From Alphaproteobacteria bacterium (GTDB lineage: Bacteria; Pseudomonadota; Alphaproteobacteria; Reyranellales; Reyranellaceae): a DNA stretch of 64,000 nt. Shown one piece after another: positions 39,659-48,681 of the stretch. Numbering within the stretch: the stretch's first letter is position 1; the number at the start of each line of letters is the position of its first letter. The stretch covers positions 62,001 through 126,000 of the forward strand of contig VGCZ01000007.1 in the NCBI GenBank assembly GCA_016869975.1, given 5' to 3'. The position numbers and the translations under genes were made by a program. The notes under the pieces were generated by a model, which worked only from the letters and a program-made list of their open reading frames with translations, searched no databases and had not been told where the DNA came from.

Positions 39659-40809
39659 CGATGGTCGGCAAGGAGCCGTGGCGCGTCACCTTCTCCGAGA
39701 TGAAGGCGCCGGCCGACGAGATCATCGAGGAGGCGCGGCGCGGGCGCATGTTCATTCTCGTCGACGACGAGGATCGCGAGAACGAGGGCGATCTCGTCAT
39801 CCCCGCGCAGATGGCGACGCCCGAGGCGATCAACTTCATGGCACGCTACGGCCGCGGCCTGATCTGCCTGGCGCTCACCGGCAAGCGCGTCGAGGAGCTC
39901 GGCCTGCCGCTGATGGCGCAGAACAACGGTACGCGCCACCAGACCGCGTTCACCGTCTCGATCGAGGCGCGCGACGGCGTCACAACGGGCATCTCCGCCG
40001 CCGACCGCGCGCGCACCGTCGCCGTCGCCATCGATCCGAGCTGCGGGCCGCGCGACATCGTCACGCCGGGCCATGTTTTCCCGTTGATGGCGCGCGAAGG
40101 CGGCGTGCTGGAGCGCACCGGCCATACCGAGGCGGCCGTCGATCTGGCGCGGCTGGCCGGCCTGGCGCCGGCCGGGGTGATCTGCGAGATCATGAACGAC
40201 GACGGCACCATGGCGCGCCGCGACGATCTGATCCGCTTCGCCCAGATGCACGGCCTGAAGATCGGCACGATCTCCGACCTGATCGCCTATCGCCGCAAGT
40301 ACGATTCGATCGTCAAGCGCGTCACCGAGACGACGCTCGACAGCCATGCCGGCGGCGAATTCCGCGTCATCGTCTACGTCAACAAGGCGACGATGGCGCA
40401 GCACGTGGCGCTGGTGAAGGGCGACGTCGCGACCGGCGGACCGGTGCTGGCGCGCGTGCACGCCATGAACCTGTTCAGCGACATCCTCGGCGAGAAGTCC
40501 GTCGGCCGCGGCGGCGAGATCGAGGCGGCGATGCGCATCATCGCCGCGGAGGGCAGGGGCGTGCTGGTGCTGATCCGTGAGCCGATCGCGGTGCAGCTCG
40601 CCATCAACCGCCGCCGCGCCGGCGAGCAGGTCGAGGCGCCCACCGGCGAGCTTCGCGACTACGGCGTGGGTGCGCAGATCCTGCTCGATCTCGGCGTCAG
40701 CCAGATGACCCTGCTGACTAACAGCAAGCGCAATCTCGTCGGCCTCCAGGGCTTCGGCCTGGAGATCGTCGGCCAGCGGCCGATCCCGACCAAGGGCGGG
40801 GAGAGCTGA
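39655..40809 (+). CDS. ribB: 3,4-dihydroxy-2-butanone-4-phosphate synthase with degenerate GCH-II domain (RibBX)
   Basis: A 384-aa fusion. The N-terminal 210 residues are a complete DHBP synthase ([72 protein letters not shown]). The C-terminal part matches GTP cyclohydrolase II in length and layout but lacks the zinc cysteines: where active RibA has CLTGDxxxSxxCDC, this reads [11 protein letters not shown] with no Cys. The second domain is therefore probably not a cyclohydrolase. It overlaps ribE by four bases. Confidence 0.93.
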   Translation: MTMVGKEPWRVTFSEMKAPADEIIEEARRGRMFILVDDEDRENEGDLVIPAQMATPEAINFMARYGRGLICLALTGKRVEELGLPLMAQNNGTRHQTAFTVSIEARDGVTTGISAADRARTVAVAIDPSCGPRDIVTPGHVFPLMAREGGVLERTGHTEAAVDLARLAGLAPAGVICEIMNDDGTMARRDDLIRFAQMHGLKIGTISDLIAYRRKYDSIVKRVTETTLDSHAGGEFRVIVYVNKATMAQHVALVKGDVATGGPVLARVHAMNLFSDILGEKSVGRGGEIEAAMRIIAAEGRGVLVLIREPIAVQLAINRRRAGEQVEAPTGELRDYGVGAQILLDLGVSQMTLLTNSKRNLVGLQGFGLEIVGQRPIPTKGGES

Positions 40810-40811
40810 TC

Positions 40812-41303
40812 ATGGCTGCCCGCGACGGCGTCGCCCGCCCGCGTATCGCGCTGCCGCGGCCGCCGCATGTGCTGATCGTCGAGGCGCGCTTCTACGCCGA
40901 CCTCGCCGACGAGCTGGCTGAGGGCGCCATCGCCGTGATCCGCGACCATGGCGGCACCTGGGAACGCGTCGCGGTGCCCGGTGCCTTCGAGCTGCCCGGC
41001 GCCATCGCCATCGCCGCCGGGCGTCCGGGCGCCGGCGGCACGCAGTACGACGGATTCGTCGCCCTGGGCTGCGTGATCCGCGGCGAGACCACGCATTACG
41101 ACTATGTCTGCGGCGAGAGCGCGCGCGGCCTGATGGACCTTACGGTTCAACGTCGGCTGGCGATCGGCTACGGCGTGCTTACGGTGGAGAACGAGGCGCA
41201 GGCTTGGGCCCGCGCGCGACGCAACGAGCAGGACAAAGGCGGTGATGTGGCCTATGCCTGCCTGTCGATGATCGGACTACGCCACAGATACGGCGAGGCC
41301 TGA
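40812..41303 (+). CDS. ribH: 6,7-dimethyl-8-ribityllumazine synthase
   Basis: A 163-aa protein forming the lumazine synthase shell: [58 protein letters not shown] and [14 protein letters not shown]-like text ([17 protein letters not shown]). It joins the RibA and RibB branches before riboflavin synthase. Its stop overlaps nusB by one base. Confidence 0.96.
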   Translation: MAARDGVARPRIALPRPPHVLIVEARFYADLADELAEGAIAVIRDHGGTWERVAVPGAFELPGAIAIAAGRPGAGGTQYDGFVALGCVIRGETTHYDYVCGESARGLMDLTVQRRLAIGYGVLTVENEAQAWARARRNEQDKGGDVAYACLSMIGLRHRYGEA

Positions 41304-41818
41304 TGGCCACGCACAAGGTGTCGGATGACCTGGCGCGCCGGCGCGGCCTGGCGCGCGTCGCTGCCGTGCAGGCGCTGTTCCAGTGGCTGCAGGGCGACGA
41401 CGAGCCGCGCGAAGTCGTCACGCAGTTCCTGCGCTTCCGCAGCCGCGAGGACGACGGCGAAGGCGGCATGCCGCGCGACGCCGACCGGAGCTTCTTCCAG
41501 GAAATCGTCGCCGGCGCGTCCAAGCGCGGCGAGGATTACGACAAGACCATCGCCGAGAATTTGCGCGACACCTGGACCGTCGAGCGCATCGACAAGCTGC
41601 TGCGCGCCATCCTGCTCGCCGGCATCTACGAGCTCGAGCGCCGCGGCGACGTGCCGGCGCGTGTCGTCATCACACAATATGTCGACGTCGCGCGGCAATT
41701 CTTCTCAGGCGGCGAGCCGGCCTTCGTCAACGTCACGCTCGACCGCCTCGCGCGCCGGCTGCGGCCGATGGAGTTCGAGGCGCCCGTCGGCAAGGCGGCG
41801 GCGCCGGACGGCGGCTGA
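41303..41818 (+). CDS. nusB: Transcription antitermination factor NusB
   Basis: A 171-aa all-helical protein with the RNA-binding N-terminus RRRGLARVAAVQALFQWLQ and the later DKTIAENLRDTWTVERIDKL, AILLAGIYELERRGDVPARV and FVNVTLDRLARRLRP. It binds boxA RNA with NusE in ribosomal RNA transcription. ribH-nusB-thiL is a common order. Confidence 0.95.
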   Translation: MATHKVSDDLARRRGLARVAAVQALFQWLQGDDEPREVVTQFLRFRSREDDGEGGMPRDADRSFFQEIVAGASKRGEDYDKTIAENLRDTWTVERIDKLLRAILLAGIYELERRGDVPARVVITQYVDVARQFFSGGEPAFVNVTLDRLARRLRPMEFEAPVGKAAAPDGG

Positions 41819-41823
41819 CGGCC

Positions 41824-42807
41824 GTGGCCGGCGCGGGGCTGAGCGAGTTCGAGTTCATCGCGCGCCTGCTGCGGCCGCTGGCCTCGGGCGTACCGGGCGC
41901 CGAAGGGCTGGGCGACGACACCGCGCATCTGAAGCCGCCTTCCGGCCACGAGATCGTGGTGACGACCGACGCGCTGGTTTGCGGCGTGCACTTCCTCGCG
42001 CACCACCCGCCGGATCTGATCGCGCGCAAGGCGCTACGCGTCAACCTCTCGGACCTCGCTGCGTCGGGCGCGCGGCCATGGACCTATCAGCTGGCGCTGG
42101 CCCTGTCGGACGACATCGACGATGCCTGGCTGGCCGCGTTCTGCAACGGGCTGGCGCGCGACCAGCGCGAATTCAGCATCGATCTCACTGGTGGCGACAC
42201 GGTCTCGACGCCCGGCCCGCTGACCATCGCGGTGACGGCGCTGGGCCTGGTCCCAGCCGGCCAGTCCCTGCATCGCGCCGGTGCAAAGCCGGGCGACGCG
42301 GTGTTCGTCAGCGGTACGATCGGCGATGGCGCGCTGGGTCTGCGCGCCAGCGAGGGCAAGCTCGCGGGCGCCGGTGCCGAGGACATCGCCGCGCTATCCG
42401 ATCGCTACCTGCTGCCGCGTCCGCGCGCGACGCTGGGCGCGCGCCTGCGCGGCCTCGCCAGCGCCTGCATGGATATCTCCGACGGGCTGGTCGGCGATCT
42501 CGGCCATATCTGCGCGCGCTCCGCCGTGGCAGCCGTGATCGACGTCGCGCGTATGCCGCTGTCGGAACCCGCGCGGCGCGCGATCGAACGCGACGCGGCG
42601 TTGCTGGAGCTGGCGATCACTGGCGGCGACGATTACGAGCTGCTGTTCGCCGCGCCAGCGAGCGAGCGTGGGGCGATCGCAACCTTGGCCCGGGAGATCG
42701 GCGTGCCGATCACCGAGATCGGCCGCATCGAGGCGGGTGCCGGCGTGACGGCGTTGCGGGGCGGCGAGCCGATGTCGCTCACGAGAACCGGCTATCGCCA
42801 TCGATAG
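41824..42807 (+). CDS. thiL: Thiamine-monophosphate kinase
   Basis: A 327-aa ATP-binding kinase that makes thiamine pyrophosphate from thiamine phosphate. Motifs are LGDDTAHLKPPSGHEIVVTT, DALVCGVHF, the metal-binding LTGGDTVSTPGPLTIAVTAL and MDISDGLVGDLGHI, with DDYELLFAAP near the end. A GTG at 41824, six bases after nusB, is the start. It ends the long rib/nus operon. Confidence 0.94.
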   Translation: MAGAGLSEFEFIARLLRPLASGVPGAEGLGDDTAHLKPPSGHEIVVTTDALVCGVHFLAHHPPDLIARKALRVNLSDLAASGARPWTYQLALALSDDIDDAWLAAFCNGLARDQREFSIDLTGGDTVSTPGPLTIAVTALGLVPAGQSLHRAGAKPGDAVFVSGTIGDGALGLRASEGKLAGAGAEDIAALSDRYLLPRPRATLGARLRGLASACMDISDGLVGDLGHICARSAVAAVIDVARMPLSEPARRAIERDAALLELAITGGDDYELLFAAPASERGAIATLAREIGVPITEIGRIEAGAGVTALRGGEPMSLTRTGYRHR

Positions 42808-42825
42808 AGTGCGTTCAGACTGATG

Positions 42826-42893
42826 TCGTCCCGAGCGCGGCGAGAAGTCTTGGTGTTGCTGAAAGATCCCTTGCTGCTTTCGGGATGACAGAT
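42826..42893. repeat. Dispersed intergenic repeat after thiL
   Basis: GTCCCGAGCGCGGCGAGAAG opens and TTTCGGGATGACA closes a stretch with partial dyad symmetry, typical of a different family of alphaproteobacterial intergenic repeats (CCCGAGC...GGGATGACA). No gene is seen in 42808-42910. Confidence 0.4.
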
Positions 42894-42910
42894 TCGAAAC
42901 TCATCCCGGC

Positions 42911-44104
42911 ATGACCACGCTTCGCTACCTCTGCGATCGTTCCCGTCACATCGTCTGCCTGCCGTACAGCGTCGAGAACTTGCACGCCATGGCGCGGGAT
43001 CTTGGTCTGTCGCGGGGCTGGTTCCATGACGGCCGCTGGCCGCATTACGACATGCCGGCGCACCGCATCGAGGAGCTGACGGCGCGCTGCGAGGTCGTAT
43101 CGCCGCGAACCATCCTGCATGTCATCAGGACGGGCGGTGGGGAGGGACTGGTCGAGGCGCCCAGGCGAGCCACGGGCAGGTCGGCGGATGTCGTCGTCAT
43201 CATGAAGAATCAGGTCAATCCGGCCTATGGCGGCGCTTTTGTCGGCGCGACGCGGGCCGCCGCCCGCTTCGGCCTGACGCTGCGGGGCGCGGCGCCGTCG
43301 GTCGCCGATGACATCGACGAGCAGCGCGCGCTGATCCGGCGCGCGGTGGCGGCGCGGCCGTCGGCCATCGTCCTGCTGCCGGCGCACGAGAGCGCTCTCG
43401 ACGCGGCGATCGAGGAGGCCGACGCGCTGGGGGTTCCGGTGTTCCACATCGTCAGCAAGCCGCTGACGAGCGCCTGGATCAATCACGTAGCGACCGACAG
43501 CGTCGCGATCGCGCGCGATATTGCGCGCCATCTGTTCGATCATCTCGGCGGCTCCGGCGATGTGGTCATCATGGATGGCACGCCCGGCGCGATCAGCAGC
43601 CCTCAACGCCATCAAGGCTTCGTCGAAGCGGCCGCCGAGCGGCCAGCCATCAGGATCGTCGAGTCCGTGTGCGGCTATCTTCTACGCGAACCGGCGCGCG
43701 CCGCGGCGCGGGAGGTCCTGCGAAGGTACACCCGGATCGACGGCATGCTGGTCGCCAACGACCTGATGGCCATGGGCGTCGTCGACGTGCTGAAGGAAAG
43801 TGGCCGGACGTTTCCCGTCGCCAGCATCAACGGTACGCCCGAAGCCGTCGCCGCGATCAAGGCCGGCGCGATGCTCGCGACGGCGTCCTTCGACACGCTG
43901 GCGTTCGGCGAATTGTCGGTCGAGGCGGTCGCCCGCTATCTGCGCGGCGAGGCCGTGCCCCGCGAGATCATCCTGCCCACGGCGATCATCGATCGAAGCA
44001 ACGTCGGGCAGTGGGACAAGCCTTACGAAGCGCGGCAGGCCCCGTCGTGGGACCAGGCGCAATCCCACTGGATCGGCCCGATGCGGCGACGAACGATGTT
44101 GTGA
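42911..44104 (+). CDS. DUF4031 domain fused to a periplasmic-binding-protein-like sugar-sensing domain
   Basis: A 397-aa protein that I read as two parts. Residues 1-70 (LRYLCDRSRHIVCLPYSVEN, LHAMARDLGLSRGWF, HYDMPAHRIEELTARCEVVS) look like DUF4031, a small domain of unknown function. The rest is a LacI/sugar-binding type domain (VVVIMKNQVNPAYGGAFVGA, PSAIVLLPAHESALDAAIEE, DGMLVANDLMAMGVVDVLKE, RRAVAARP). There is no signal peptide and no helix-turn-helix, so it is probably cytoplasmic and not a transporter subunit. The frame is continuous with no stop between the parts. No ABC genes lie next to it. Confidence 0.75.
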   Translation: MTTLRYLCDRSRHIVCLPYSVENLHAMARDLGLSRGWFHDGRWPHYDMPAHRIEELTARCEVVSPRTILHVIRTGGGEGLVEAPRRATGRSADVVVIMKNQVNPAYGGAFVGATRAAARFGLTLRGAAPSVADDIDEQRALIRRAVAARPSAIVLLPAHESALDAAIEEADALGVPVFHIVSKPLTSAWINHVATDSVAIARDIARHLFDHLGGSGDVVIMDGTPGAISSPQRHQGFVEAAAERPAIRIVESVCGYLLREPARAAAREVLRRYTRIDGMLVANDLMAMGVVDVLKESGRTFPVASINGTPEAVAAIKAGAMLATASFDTLAFGELSVEAVARYLRGEAVPREIILPTAIIDRSNVGQWDKPYEARQAPSWDQAQSHWIGPMRRRTML

Positions 44105-44118
44105 GGACGGGCGGGATC

Positions 44119-44152
44119 TTTCTTCTGCCCGCCCGCGCGGGGAGAAGGGAAG
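44119..44152. repeat. Palindromic intergenic repeat
   Basis: TTTCTTCTGCCCGC faces GCGGGGAGAAGGGAA, a copy of the same family as those near 3003 and 26257. It fills most of the 102-bp gap before the MFS gene. Confidence 0.45.
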
Positions 44153-44206
44153 CCCAAACAATATCGCGCTTGTGTCCAGGGCGGCCGTGCCGCATGTGGG
44201 CGCGTC

Positions 44207-45424
44207 ATGACCGAAACCCTGTCTGCCGGCGCCGCCCCCTCGCGCGCCGTGCGTAATGTCCTCTTGCTGGTGATCTGCCAGGCGCTGGCGCAAAGCGGCA
44301 ACGTGCTGGTGATCGCGGCCACGGCGCTGGCGGCGACGACCATCACCGGCAAGGACTTCTACTGGACGACCCTGCCGGTCACCATGCAGCACCTCGGCGT
44401 CATGCTGTCGGTGTTTCCCGCGGCGTTGATGGGCCAGCGCTTCGGCCGGCCGATGGGCTTCGGCGTAGGCGCGCTGGTCGGCATGCTGGGCGGCGGCTTG
44501 TGCTCGCTGTCGATCTATATCGCCAACTTCCCGATGCTGTGCGCCGGTGGGCTGGTGATGGGCTACGCGGTCGCCAACATGCAGCTCTATCGCTTCGCCG
44601 CCACCGAGCTGGTGGCGCCGGCCGATCGCGCCAAGGCGATCTCCTATGTCACCGCGAGCGGCGTCGCCGCGGCGATTCTCGGCCCGGCCATCGCGCGGCT
44701 TACGCCTGACCTGCTGCCGCACCAGTTCCTCGCCACCTACATGGCGTTGATCGTGCTGCACGCCGTGGCCTTCGCGGCGCTGCGCCTGATCCAGTTCCCG
44801 CCGGTCAAGGTCGAGCAGGTCAGCGGCCCGCAACGCCCCCTATCGGAGATCGCGCTGCAGCCGACCTATCTCGTCGCCGTGACGGCGGCGATGGTCGCCT
44901 TCGGCGTCATGTCGTTCCTGATGACCGCCACGCCGCTCGCCATCGTCGCCTGCGGGCTGGACGCCAAGCTCGCCCCGGTGACGATCTTCTGGCACGTCAT
45001 GGGTATGTTCGTGCCGGCGTTCTTCACCGGCCATCTGATCGGCAGATTTGGTGTCACCAAGGTGATGCTGGCCGGCACGGCCCTGCTGGCGGTTTCGCTC
45101 GCCATCTCGCTGGCCGGCATCGACATCTGGAACTTCCACATCGGTTCCACCGTGCTGGGTGTCGGCTGGGCCTTCATGTTCGTCGGCGCCACCACCCTGG
45201 TGACCACGACCTACCGCCCGGCCGAGAAGGGCAAGGCGCAGGCGCTCAACGATTTCCTGGTGTTCGGGACCACGGCGGCAGCGAGCCTGATGGCCGGCAT
45301 CCTGCAGCAGGCCTGGGGTTGGAGCGCGCTCAACTACCTCGCCGTGCCGCTGGTCGGCGTGGCGCTCGCGGCGATCCTCTGGCTGCGCCTGAGGCCGGCG
45401 GCGATGCCAGCGGGAATTCGTTGA
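44207..45424 (+). CDS. MFS transporter
   Basis: A 405-aa membrane protein with about 12 hydrophobic segments. Family hallmarks are the loop between segments 2 and 3 (MGQRFGRPMGFGVGALVGML), the mid-protein cytoplasmic loop (FPPVKVEQVSGPQRPLSEI), and the later LIGRFGVTKVMLAGTALLAV. Substrate unknown; drug or metabolite export is common for this subgroup. It is followed by a repeat-rich gap. Confidence 0.85.
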   Translation: MTETLSAGAAPSRAVRNVLLLVICQALAQSGNVLVIAATALAATTITGKDFYWTTLPVTMQHLGVMLSVFPAALMGQRFGRPMGFGVGALVGMLGGGLCSLSIYIANFPMLCAGGLVMGYAVANMQLYRFAATELVAPADRAKAISYVTASGVAAAILGPAIARLTPDLLPHQFLATYMALIVLHAVAFAALRLIQFPPVKVEQVSGPQRPLSEIALQPTYLVAVTAAMVAFGVMSFLMTATPLAIVACGLDAKLAPVTIFWHVMGMFVPAFFTGHLIGRFGVTKVMLAGTALLAVSLAISLAGIDIWNFHIGSTVLGVGWAFMFVGATTLVTTTYRPAEKGKAQALNDFLVFGTTAAASLMAGILQQAWGWSALNYLAVPLVGVALAAILWLRLRPAAMPAGIR

Positions 45425-45795
45425 TTTTTCAGTATGTTGTGGGCTTATCCTCCCCGTCGGTGGGGAGGGTGGCGCATAGCGCCGGATGGGGGTGGTTGGT
45501 GCGACAACCCCGATCGGGGTGACTGACCGCTATGTCGCCACGCCTATCCGCCCTTCGGGCACCTTGCCCCGCGAGCGGGGTAAGGTAGCGCGCTGACGTG
45601 CGAGCGCGCCCTCATCACCTTGAAATCGCGAGCGAATCGATTGCGTCGTCGGACGGCCTCTGGCATGTATCGCGCGCCTTCGATCCGGGGGGATAGCGGC
45701 GACCACAGAGCGGTCGCGGCTCCAGCGCGGTGCTCGTCGGCGCGTGATCGTTCAACGGGCGCCGTGCTGAGCGCCTCAAAACTACGGGAAAGACC
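45425..45795. other. 371-bp gene-free gap between MFS gene and hppA
   Basis: The first half (about 45450-45600) consists of palindromic repeat units: CCTCCCCGTCGGTGGGGAGG, GGCGCATAGCGCC, AACCCCGATCGGGGT, TGCCCCGCGAGCGGGGTAAGG. I see no complete gene. The second half probably holds the hppA promoter and leader, but I cannot point to clear -35/-10 boxes, and I see no riboswitch. Confidence 0.6.
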
Positions 45796-47922
45796 ATGTC
45801 GAACATCCTCTGGGCCGTGATCGGCTGCGGCGTGCTCGCCGTGCTGTACGGCCTCGTCACCGGCCGCGCGGTGATGGCCGCGGACGCCGGCACCAAGCGC
45901 ATGCAGGAGATCGCCCAGGCGGTCCAGGAAGGCGCCAGCGCCTATCTGCGGCGCCAGTACACGACCATCGCCATCGTCGGCGTCGTCGTCCTGGTCGTGC
46001 TGGGCATCGCGCTCGGCGTCTGGCCGGCGATCGGCTTCCTGATCGGCGCCGTGCTGTCGGGCGCCGCCGGCTTCATCGGCATGAACGTCTCGGTGCGCGC
46101 CAACGTGCGCACGGCGGTCGCCGCGCAGAAGAGCCTCGGCGCCGGCCTCGACCTCGCCTTCAAGGCGGGCGCCATCACCGGTATGCTGGTGGCCGGCCTC
46201 GCGCTACTCGGCGTCGCCGTCTACTACTACGTGCTGGTGAAGGCCGGCGTGCCCCAGCGCGTGCTGATCGACTCGCTGGTGGCGCTGGGCTTCGGCGCCT
46301 CGCTGATCTCGATCTTCGCCCGTCTCGGCGGCGGCATCTTCACCAAGGGCGCCGATGTCGGCGCCGACCTCGTCGGCAAGGTCGAGGAGGATTTCCCCGA
46401 GGACGATCCGCGCAACCCCGCGACGATCGCCGACAACGTCGGCGACAACGTCGGCGACTGCGCCGGCATGGCCGCCGACCTGTTCGAGACTTACGCCGTG
46501 ACCACGGTCGCGACCATGGTGCTGGCCTCGATCTTCTTCAAGGGCGAGCAGGCGCTGGCGATGATGCTCTATCCGCTGGCGATCGGCGGCGTCGGCATCG
46601 TCACCTCGATCATCGCCACCTACTTCGTCAAGCTCGGCTCCGACAACGGCATCATGTGGGCGATGTACAAGGGCGTCATCGTCACCGGCGTGCTGTCGGC
46701 GATCCTGATGTACCCGCTGACCAGCTACATGCTGGGCGGCATGGGCACCAAGCTGACGGTCGGCGCGCAGACCTTCACCGGCATGGCGCTGTTCTGGTGC
46801 GCGCTGGTCGGCCTGGTCGTCACCGGCTTGATCGTCTGGGTCACCGAGTACTACACCGGCACCGACTACAAGCCGGTGAAGTCGGTCGCCCAGGCCTCCG
46901 TCAGCGGCCACGGCACCAACGTGATCCAGGGCCTCGCGGTGTCGATGGAAGCGACGGCGCTGCCGGCGCTGATCATCTGCGCCGGCATCATCATCTGCTA
47001 CGTGCTGGCCGGCCTGTTCGGCATCGCCATCGCCACCACCGCAATGCTGTCGCTGGCGGGCATGATCGTGGCGCTCGACGCCTACGGCCCGGTCACTGAC
47101 AACGCCGGCGGCATCGCCGAGATGTCGGGCCTGCCCAAGGAAGTGCGCAAGAACACCGATGCGCTCGACGCCGTGGGCAACACCACCAAGGCGGTCACCA
47201 AGGGCTACGCGATCGGTTCTGCGGGTCTCGGCGCGCTGGTGCTGTTCGCCGCCTACACTTCGGACCTCGACTACTTCATCGCCCAGAAGGCGCTGAAGGG
47301 TGTCGAGGGCGCGGTCGCCTTCTCGCTGACCAGCCCCTACGTCGTGGTCGGCCTGCTGCTGGGCGGCCTGCTGCCCTACCTGTTCGGTGCCATGGGCATG
47401 ACCGCGGTCGGCAAGGCCGCCGGCTCGGTGGTCGAGGAGGTGCGTCGGCAGCTCAAGTCGATCCCCGGCCTGCGCGAGGGCAAGGAGGGGGTGCGGCCCG
47501 AGTACGGCCGTCTCGTCGACATGCTCACCAAGGCGGCGATCAAGGAGATGATCATCCCCTCGCTGCTGCCGGTGCTGTCGCCGATCGTGCTGTTCCTCGT
47601 GGTGCGCTGGATCGCCGGTCCCGCCGACGCCTTCGCGGCGCTGGGCGCGATGCTCTTGGGCGTGATCGTCACCGGCCTGTTCGTGGCGATCTCGATGACC
47701 GCCGGCGGCGGCGCCTGGGACAACGCGAAGAAGTCGTTCGAGGACGGCTTCGTCGACAAGGACGGCGTGAAGCACATGAAGGGCTCGGACGCGCACAAGG
47801 CGGCCGTGACCGGCGACACCGTCGGCGACCCCTACAAGGACACCGCCGGCCCGGCGGTGAACCCGATGATCAAGATCACCAACATCGTGGCGCTGCTGCT
47901 GCTGGCCGTGCTGGCACACTGA
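45796..47922 (+). CDS. hppA: Membrane-bound proton-translocating pyrophosphatase (K+-independent type)
   Basis: A 708-aa integral membrane pump with about 16 segments that splits pyrophosphate and pumps protons. The PPi-binding motif is [20 protein letters not shown] followed by [20 protein letters not shown]. The residue that decides potassium dependence is a lysine, K465, in GNTTK465AVTKGYAIG, where K+-dependent enzymes have Ala. The other conserved acidic segment DNAGGIAEM is present. It is alone in its transcription unit, ended by a strong terminator. Confidence 0.97.
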   Translation: MSNILWAVIGCGVLAVLYGLVTGRAVMAADAGTKRMQEIAQAVQEGASAYLRRQYTTIAIVGVVVLVVLGIALGVWPAIGFLIGAVLSGAAGFIGMNVSVRANVRTAVAAQKSLGAGLDLAFKAGAITGMLVAGLALLGVAVYYYVLVKAGVPQRVLIDSLVALGFGASLISIFARLGGGIFTKGADVGADLVGKVEEDFPEDDPRNPATIADNVGDNVGDCAGMAADLFETYAVTTVATMVLASIFFKGEQALAMMLYPLAIGGVGIVTSIIATYFVKLGSDNGIMWAMYKGVIVTGVLSAILMYPLTSYMLGGMGTKLTVGAQTFTGMALFWCALVGLVVTGLIVWVTEYYTGTDYKPVKSVAQASVSGHGTNVIQGLAVSMEATALPALIICAGIIICYVLAGLFGIAIATTAMLSLAGMIVALDAYGPVTDNAGGIAEMSGLPKEVRKNTDALDAVGNTTKAVTKGYAIGSAGLGALVLFAAYTSDLDYFIAQKALKGVEGAVAFSLTSPYVVVGLLLGGLLPYLFGAMGMTAVGKAAGSVVEEVRRQLKSIPGLREGKEGVRPEYGRLVDMLTKAAIKEMIIPSLLPVLSPIVLFLVVRWIAGPADAFAALGAMLLGVIVTGLFVAISMTAGGGAWDNAKKSFEDGFVDKDGVKHMKGSDAHKAAVTGDTVGDPYKDTAGPAVNPMIKITNIVALLLLAVLAH

Positions 47923-47946
47923 TCGCGCGGATCATCCGACAACGAG

Positions 47947-47979
47947 AAGCCCCGGCGGAGCGATCCGCCGGGGCTTTCT
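47947..47979 (+). terminator. Rho-independent terminator of hppA
   Basis: A 13-bp stem (AAGCCCCGGCGGA / TCCGCCGGGGCTT) with a GCGA tetraloop, followed by TCT, 24 bases after the hppA stop. Together with the loop this is one of the clearest hairpins in the window, though the T-run is short. Confidence 0.8.
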
Positions 47980-48078
47980 CATGGATGGAGCACGGCAAGA
48001 GCACGCGCGTCGAGAGCTTTGAGATACGCACTGGCGTCGTCGTGAGAGCGGGTTGAGTGTGCCGTATCCCGCAGCGCC

Positions 48079-48333
48079 TCAGTTGAAGCCGATGACCGGC
48101 TCCTCCACGATACCGAGTTTGCCTTGCACGTAACGGAGGATGATGGCGACCGCCGTCGGCCCATGCGCGCCGACGATTCGCGGCATGACCTCGGTCAGCA
48201 TGGCCGTGGCGATAGCCTCATCTGAATATCCCGCCGCCTCGCACTGTTGGAGCGCGGAACGGACAATGCGCGATGCCTGGTGAAAGCCCGCGGGAATATC
48301 AGCGGCGAAGCTTTGATCGCTCAAGACAGCCAC
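48079..48333 (-). CDS. Small hypothetical protein in the Zur-associated operon (84 aa)
   Basis: An 84-aa soluble-looking protein: DQSFAADIPAGFHQASRIVR, SALQQCEAAGYSDEAIATAM, LTEVMPRIVGAHGPTAV and LRYVQGKLGIVEEPV. Mostly helical, one cysteine. I do not recognise it. It is the third gene of the leftward operon after the COG0523 GTPase, 25 bp behind the CxxCxC gene, so a role in zinc shortage is inferred from position only. Confidence 0.6.
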   Translation of the reverse strand: MAVLSDQSFAADIPAGFHQASRIVRSALQQCEAAGYSDEAIATAMLTEVMPRIVGAHGPTAVAIILRYVQGKLGIVEEPVIGFN

Positions 48334-48358
48334 TCCATCAGCCCGCCTGGCGCGCGAC

Positions 48359-48640
48359 TTACTTGCGCGTGACGGTCAATCGGCATTGGCAGTAGGGACA
48401 AGCCTGCGAGGCAGAGCCCTCCGTCCCATGGACTTCGAGATGCCGGCGCAGACTGGCGAAGATCGCTGGATGCCTGCCGCGACTTTCGCACGGCGTTCCC
48501 AAGACGATGCCCGTCGGATTTTCAGGCGCGACGATCTCGTTCGAGAATGCTGGCGACGCACGCGACGAAAGCAGGAGCATCGAACCGGCCAATCCGACGG
48601 CCGATCGCAGTGCATTTCGCCGATTGATGGTCTCGTGCAT
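48359..48640 (-). CDS. Small exported-looking protein with a C-terminal CxxCxC motif (93 aa)
   Basis: A 93-aa protein. The N-terminus (INRRNALRSAVGLAGSMLLL, then SSRASPAFS) resembles a Tat or Sec signal with a double-arginine start. The mature part has a cysteine (GTPCESRGRHP) and ends in ACPYCQCRLTVTRK, a CxxCxC metal-ligand-like pattern. It starts 41 bases after the GTPase gene on the same strand. A metal-binding or metal-chaperone role is an inference; I do not recognise a family. Confidence 0.6.
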   Translation of the reverse strand: MHETINRRNALRSAVGLAGSMLLLSSRASPAFSNEIVAPENPTGIVLGTPCESRGRHPAIFASLRRHLEVHGTEGSASQACPYCQCRLTVTRK

Positions 48641-48681
48641 CTATGATCTCCACGCATTCTCGGGTGACATTTGAAGCGGCG

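Noticed and set aside
42911-44104. Two separate genes joined by a sequencing error
   Set aside because: I read the codons through the junction and found no stop or frame jump; no good internal start precedes the second part.
46204-47919. 571-aa open frame antisense to hppA
   Set aside because: High-GC coding regions leave long antisense frames. The protein is a run of His, Arg, Gly and Asp with no recognisable domain, and the sense strand encodes an intact pyrophosphatase.
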